Origin: Paenibacillus chondroitinus NBRC 15376
Lineage (GTDB): Bacteria; Bacillota; Bacilli; Paenibacillales; NBRC-103111
DNA length: 64,000 bases
Assembly: GCF_004000765.1 (NCBI RefSeq)
Contig: NZ_BILW01000009.1
Location: forward strand, 124,001 to 188,000
Reading direction: 5' to 3'
The notes below the pieces were generated by a model that worked only from the letters and a program-made list of their open reading frames with translations, was not told where the DNA came from and ran no database searches. Shown one piece after another: positions 61,527-64,000 of this stretch. The position numbers and the translations under genes are program-made. The first letter of the stretch is position 1. Each line of letters starts with the position of its first letter.

Positions 61527-61568
61527 CAAAAAAAGTCCCACCCGCCCTTGCTTGAGCGAATGAGACTT
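61527..61568 (-). terminator. Terminator after the TIM-barrel isomerase gene
   Basis: AAAGTCUCAUUCGCUC pairs with GGGCGGGUGGGACUUU, using G-U pairs, then a run of U. It begins 13 nt after the stop at 61581. Confidence 0.85.
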
Positions 61569-61580
61569 TGATCTAACAAC

Positions 61581-62432
61581 TTAAGCTAACCATTCTTTCA
61601 CTTTGGAAGAGAAATTGTTCAGCATTTCTTGCGAGCCGTATTGACCGCTGAAATCTTCGATGCCAAGGTATCCGTCGTATCCAACTGCTTTCAAATCAAC
61701 CAGCAGCTGTTTCCAGTTCACGATACCCGCGTCAATCGGTGCCCACTCGCTTTTCCAAAGCTTAATGCCGTCTTGCGTTTCACCTGTCGGTACCCATTGC
61801 GCATTTTTCACATGCACATGTGCCAGGTATGGCCCTAGCAGTTCAAGACCCATGCGGTAGTTCTCGAAACCTTCGTGGACCATGTTGCCTGCATCATGCA
61901 GCACGCCGATGTGGTCTGGATTGAACTGTGAAACCAGGCGATGAGACAGCCCCGCGCTTGGAGTAATTGTGTTATGGTGGATTTCAGCCAACGCCTTGAT
62001 GCCATATTGCTGCGAAAACTCTTGCACGTGGTGCAGATAGTCCGTAGCTTTTGCAAACAAATCGTTATAGTTTACGCTTTTATCATAATTAGGAACTCCG
62101 CAACGGATGAAAGAAGCTCCTACTTTTTTCGCCGCTTTAAATACACGCTCAGTTTCATTCACATTGCAGTCATTCAAGTAAGGAGTAACGCTTAAATTCA
62201 CCAGGTTATTGTTAACAGCAATAAGTCTGAAACGCTCCAATTCTTCATCGGAAGCACTTGGATCAATGGAGCAAAGATTGTTACGCCAGAAAGACGGCTT
62301 CTCGTTAGCCACTTCCGCCGGAGTATCTTTAAAACGCCATTCAATCCCTTCAATACCTGCTGCTGTTGCTGCCTTGGCCAGTTCCTCAGGTGTTAAGTCA
62401 GGTGTTGCTACTGTAAAAATAGACAATTTCAT
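61581..62432 (-). CDS. Sugar phosphate isomerase/epimerase-like TIM-barrel protein
   Basis: A 283-residue protein of the xylose-isomerase-like TIM barrel family (AP_endonuc_2 fold). Metal ligands are visible in the later strands: LAEIHHNTITPS, VLHDAGNMVHEG, HVHVKNAQ and GIEDFSG. Relatives include IolE, IolI and various sugar epimerases. The substrate cannot be fixed. AAGGAGG precedes the ATG. It is divergent from an AraC-type regulator 156 bp away, which probably controls it. Confidence 0.88.
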   Translation of the reverse strand: MKLSIFTVATPDLTPEELAKAATAAGIEGIEWRFKDTPAEVANEKPSFWRNNLCSIDPSASDEELERFRLIAVNNNLVNLSVTPYLNDCNVNETERVFKAAKKVGASFIRCGVPNYDKSVNYNDLFAKATDYLHHVQEFSQQYGIKALAEIHHNTITPSAGLSHRLVSQFNPDHIGVLHDAGNMVHEGFENYRMGLELLGPYLAHVHVKNAQWVPTGETQDGIKLWKSEWAPIDAGIVNWKQLLVDLKAVGYDGYLGIEDFSGQYGSQEMLNNFSSKVKEWLA

Positions 62433-62588
62433 ATTGAATCCTCCTTAGAGTATCGATCATCGTTGTAAGTAGAATAGCTTGTTTGTTTAACTCTTCTTTA
62501 TTTTGCAGTATAATAAAAACGTATTCATTGCATTAATTGGGCAAAAGTTTGCTAATATTGACTCCAGTTTAATAGAGGAGAACCTCTC

Positions 62589-63440
62589 ATGCAGGATCTA
62601 TACCAAAATCTTCATCAGTTGATCAATTTCCGCCATACCTTGACGAATGAGCCGCGGCCGATGGATTTCCATCAGCATCAGGATCAATATGAAATCTATT
62701 TTTTCCTAACCGGGGATGTCCACTATTTTATCGAAAAGCAGGTCTATCATTTGCAGTATGGCGATCTGTTAATCATGCACAGCAACGAGCTTCACAGGCC
62801 TAATTTCCAATCCAAAAAACAGCGGTATGAGAACTGCGTCATCCACTTTAATCCTGCGCTGCTCGCAAACCTGAATTCTTCTCAGTTTGATTTGCTGCAC
62901 TGCTTCAATAACCGCAAGTTCGGCGAACAAAACCGGATGCGTCTGAATCCCCAGCAAATTGATGACTTCCTGAAAATATTCGAGCGCATGGAGCTGTACA
63001 CGCGCCCTCAAGCGTTGCCTGGATCGGACATTTTATTTGTGGCCGCCTTTACCGAGCTGCTCGTGTTTATTAACCGGATTTTCCTCAATCAAGGCAAACA
63101 AGAGGATCAGGTCATGATACCTGATAAGTTGTCCTCCCTTTTTACGTATATTGACGAAAATCTGGATCAGGATCTCTCGCTCGAAGTGTTGGAGCATGTT
63201 GTGTTTATGAATCGCTCCTATCTTTGCCGACTATTCAAAAAACATACCGGCAGCACCATTCATGAGCATATCTTATTTAAGCGCATTAACAAAGCGAAGC
63301 AGCTGCTCCGCGAAGGCTCTACAGTCACGGATACATGCCAGTTGGCCGGCTTCAACGACTACTCCAACTTCATCCGCACCTTCAAAAAAGCGGTCGGCCT
63401 TCCCCCGCGCCAGTACCAGGCGCAGCAGCGGCGGGGCTGA
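62589..63440 (+). CDS. AraC-family transcriptional regulator with cupin sensor
   Basis: A 283-residue one-component regulator. The N-terminal half is an AraC_binding cupin (MDFHQHQDQYEIYFFLTGDV, YGDLLIMHSNELHRP), the C-terminal half (about 180-283) a double helix-turn-helix ending FIRTFKKAVGLPPRQYQ. Cupin members sense sugars or related metabolites. It starts at an ATG behind AGAGGAG and is divergent from the isomerase-like gene, a common regulator-target layout. Confidence 0.92.
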   Translation: MQDLYQNLHQLINFRHTLTNEPRPMDFHQHQDQYEIYFFLTGDVHYFIEKQVYHLQYGDLLIMHSNELHRPNFQSKKQRYENCVIHFNPALLANLNSSQFDLLHCFNNRKFGEQNRMRLNPQQIDDFLKIFERMELYTRPQALPGSDILFVAAFTELLVFINRIFLNQGKQEDQVMIPDKLSSLFTYIDENLDQDLSLEVLEHVVFMNRSYLCRLFKKHTGSTIHEHILFKRINKAKQLLREGSTVTDTCQLAGFNDYSNFIRTFKKAVGLPPRQYQAQQRRG

Positions 63441-63450
63441 TAGCGCACGT

Positions 63451-63478
63451 AGCCCCCGTCATAGGACGGGGGCTGTTT
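63451..63478 (+). terminator. Terminator after the AraC-type regulator
   Basis: AGCCCCCGTC pairs with GACGGGGGCT around ATAG, followed by GTTTCT. Confidence 0.75.
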
Positions 63479-63517
63479 CTATGCGCGCGTATCTGCCGCT
63501 ATAACGCCACCTCAAAA

Positions 63518-63555
63518 CAAAAAGCCCCCCATCCCCTGCACAGGTGCAGCGGGAT
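63518..63555 (-). terminator. Possible terminator after the M29 aminopeptidase
   Basis: ATCCC.CTGCAC pairs with GTGCAG.GGGAT; a G-run and five T follow on the minus strand. The T-run is offset from the stem, so the call is moderate. Confidence 0.45.
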
Positions 63556-63577
63556 CTAGAGGACCTTATCAATCAAA

Positions 63578-64000
63578 TTATTTCAAATTTTCCGGGTTCA
63601 GCTGCAAAAGCTCAGGCAGAACGAAAATGCCGTCCTTGCGAATCAGCACATCGTCGAACCAAATCTCGCCGCCGCCGTACTCCGGACGTTGGATGTTCAC
63701 GATATCCCAGTGCAGCGAGGACTTGTTGCCGTTGTAAGCATCGTCATAGCAGTTGCCTGGTGTGAAGTGGAAGCTGCCGTCGATTTTCTCATCGAACAAC
63801 GTATCCTTCATAGGATGTTGGATGAACGGGTTCACGCCAATCGCGAATTCCCCAACATAACGAGCGCCTTCATCCATATCGAAAATCTCATTAATACGAT
63901 CCGTATCGTTTGCCGTCGCTTTAATGATTTTCCCATTTTCAAATTCAAGCACGATGTTTTCGAAAATAAAGCCGTCATGCGGCGTAGGCGTATTGAAGGA
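63578..64000 (-). CDS. M29-family aminopeptidase, C-terminal part (5' end beyond window)
   Basis: The open frame continues to the right edge, so 140 codons of the C-terminus are visible. The residues are diagnostic of the AmpS/PepS clan: [14 protein letters not shown] at the start of the visible part, [13 protein letters not shown], and [26 protein letters not shown]. These hold known metal and active-site residues of the family: Glu in GEFA, His and Tyr in HFTPGNCY, and His plus Asp in HWD. Two cobalt or zinc ions are used. The apparent GTG start at 63952 is internal. Confidence 0.93.
   Translation of the reverse strand, partial: SFNTPTPHDGFIFENIVLEFENGKIIKATANDTDRINEIFDMDEGARYVGEFAIGVNPFIQHPMKDTLFDEKIDGSFHFTPGNCYDDAYNGNKSSLHWDIVNIQRPEYGGGEIWFDDVLIRKDGIFVLPELLQLNPENLK

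Overview
The window looks like a chromosome segment of a Paenibacillus-type Firmicute. The signs are S-layer homology (SLH) surface proteins, very large modular secreted glycosidases, a YesM/YesN-style two-component pair beside sugar ABC permeases, a Bacillus-type ctaCDEFG cytochrome oxidase operon, hut genes in Bacillus order (hutH-U-I-G), strong GGAGG ribosome sites and frequent TTG/GTG starts. This is inferred from gene content alone.

Region 1 (1-22.3 kb, all minus strand) is a polysaccharide-utilisation locus. Reading 5' to 3' from 22 kb down to 1: two sugar ABC permeases, a GH42 beta-galactosidase, a sensor kinase, a small ORF, an AraC-type response regulator, a sugar-binding lipoprotein, a 2,103-residue GH30+GH43 enzyme, a cohesin-SLH anchor protein, and a GH29 fucosidase that runs off the left edge. 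The enzyme set (GH30_5-like endo-beta-1,6-galactanase, GH43_24-like exo-beta-1,3-galactanase, fucosidase, beta-galactosidase) points to type II arabinogalactan or arabinogalactan-protein as substrate. Both giant enzymes carry a cohesin, and the GH30/GH43 protein ends in a dockerin. The neighbouring SLH protein also carries a cohesin. Together they look like a small cellulosome-like complex on the cell wall, with both halves of the interaction on the enzyme chains. Stem-loops separate the cistrons, and a shared 21/22-bp direct-repeat motif lies before the binding-protein and permease genes.

Region 2 (22.3-27.8 kb): a two-gene ABC exporter (minus), then an AT-rich island with a secreted 153-residue protein, a small coiled-coil protein, a secreted subtilase (all plus), and an orphan AAA ATPase (minus).

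Region 3 (27.9-33.4 kb, minus): ctaC-D-E-F, a terminator, ctaG and a DUF420 gene: the caa3-type cytochrome c oxidase and assembly factors, behind a near-consensus promoter with ResD-like boxes.

Region 4 (33.5-41.7 kb): YhcN-like spore lipoprotein, DEAD-box helicase with an RG-rich tail, guanylate-kinase-like protein with an altered P-loop, CvfC-like HEAT protein, M48 protease with an overlapping small gene, C39-like protein with a possible ATC start, and an IF-3 paralogue.

Region 5 (41.7-55.6 kb): a 2,033-residue SLH-anchored PHP-domain protein, a HupE-like membrane protein, a WG-repeat protein, a decayed T-box plus gene remnant, a luciferase-like oxidoreductase, a PAP2 phosphatase, a TVP38-family protein, an intergenic repeat cluster and a SEC-C protein.

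Region 6 (55.7-64 kb): hutH-U-I-G (histidine to glutamate) behind an attenuator-like hairpin, a sugar isomerase-like TIM-barrel gene divergent from an AraC regulator, and the 3' part of an M29 aminopeptidase. I saw no rRNA, tRNA, CRISPR array, transposase or prophage.
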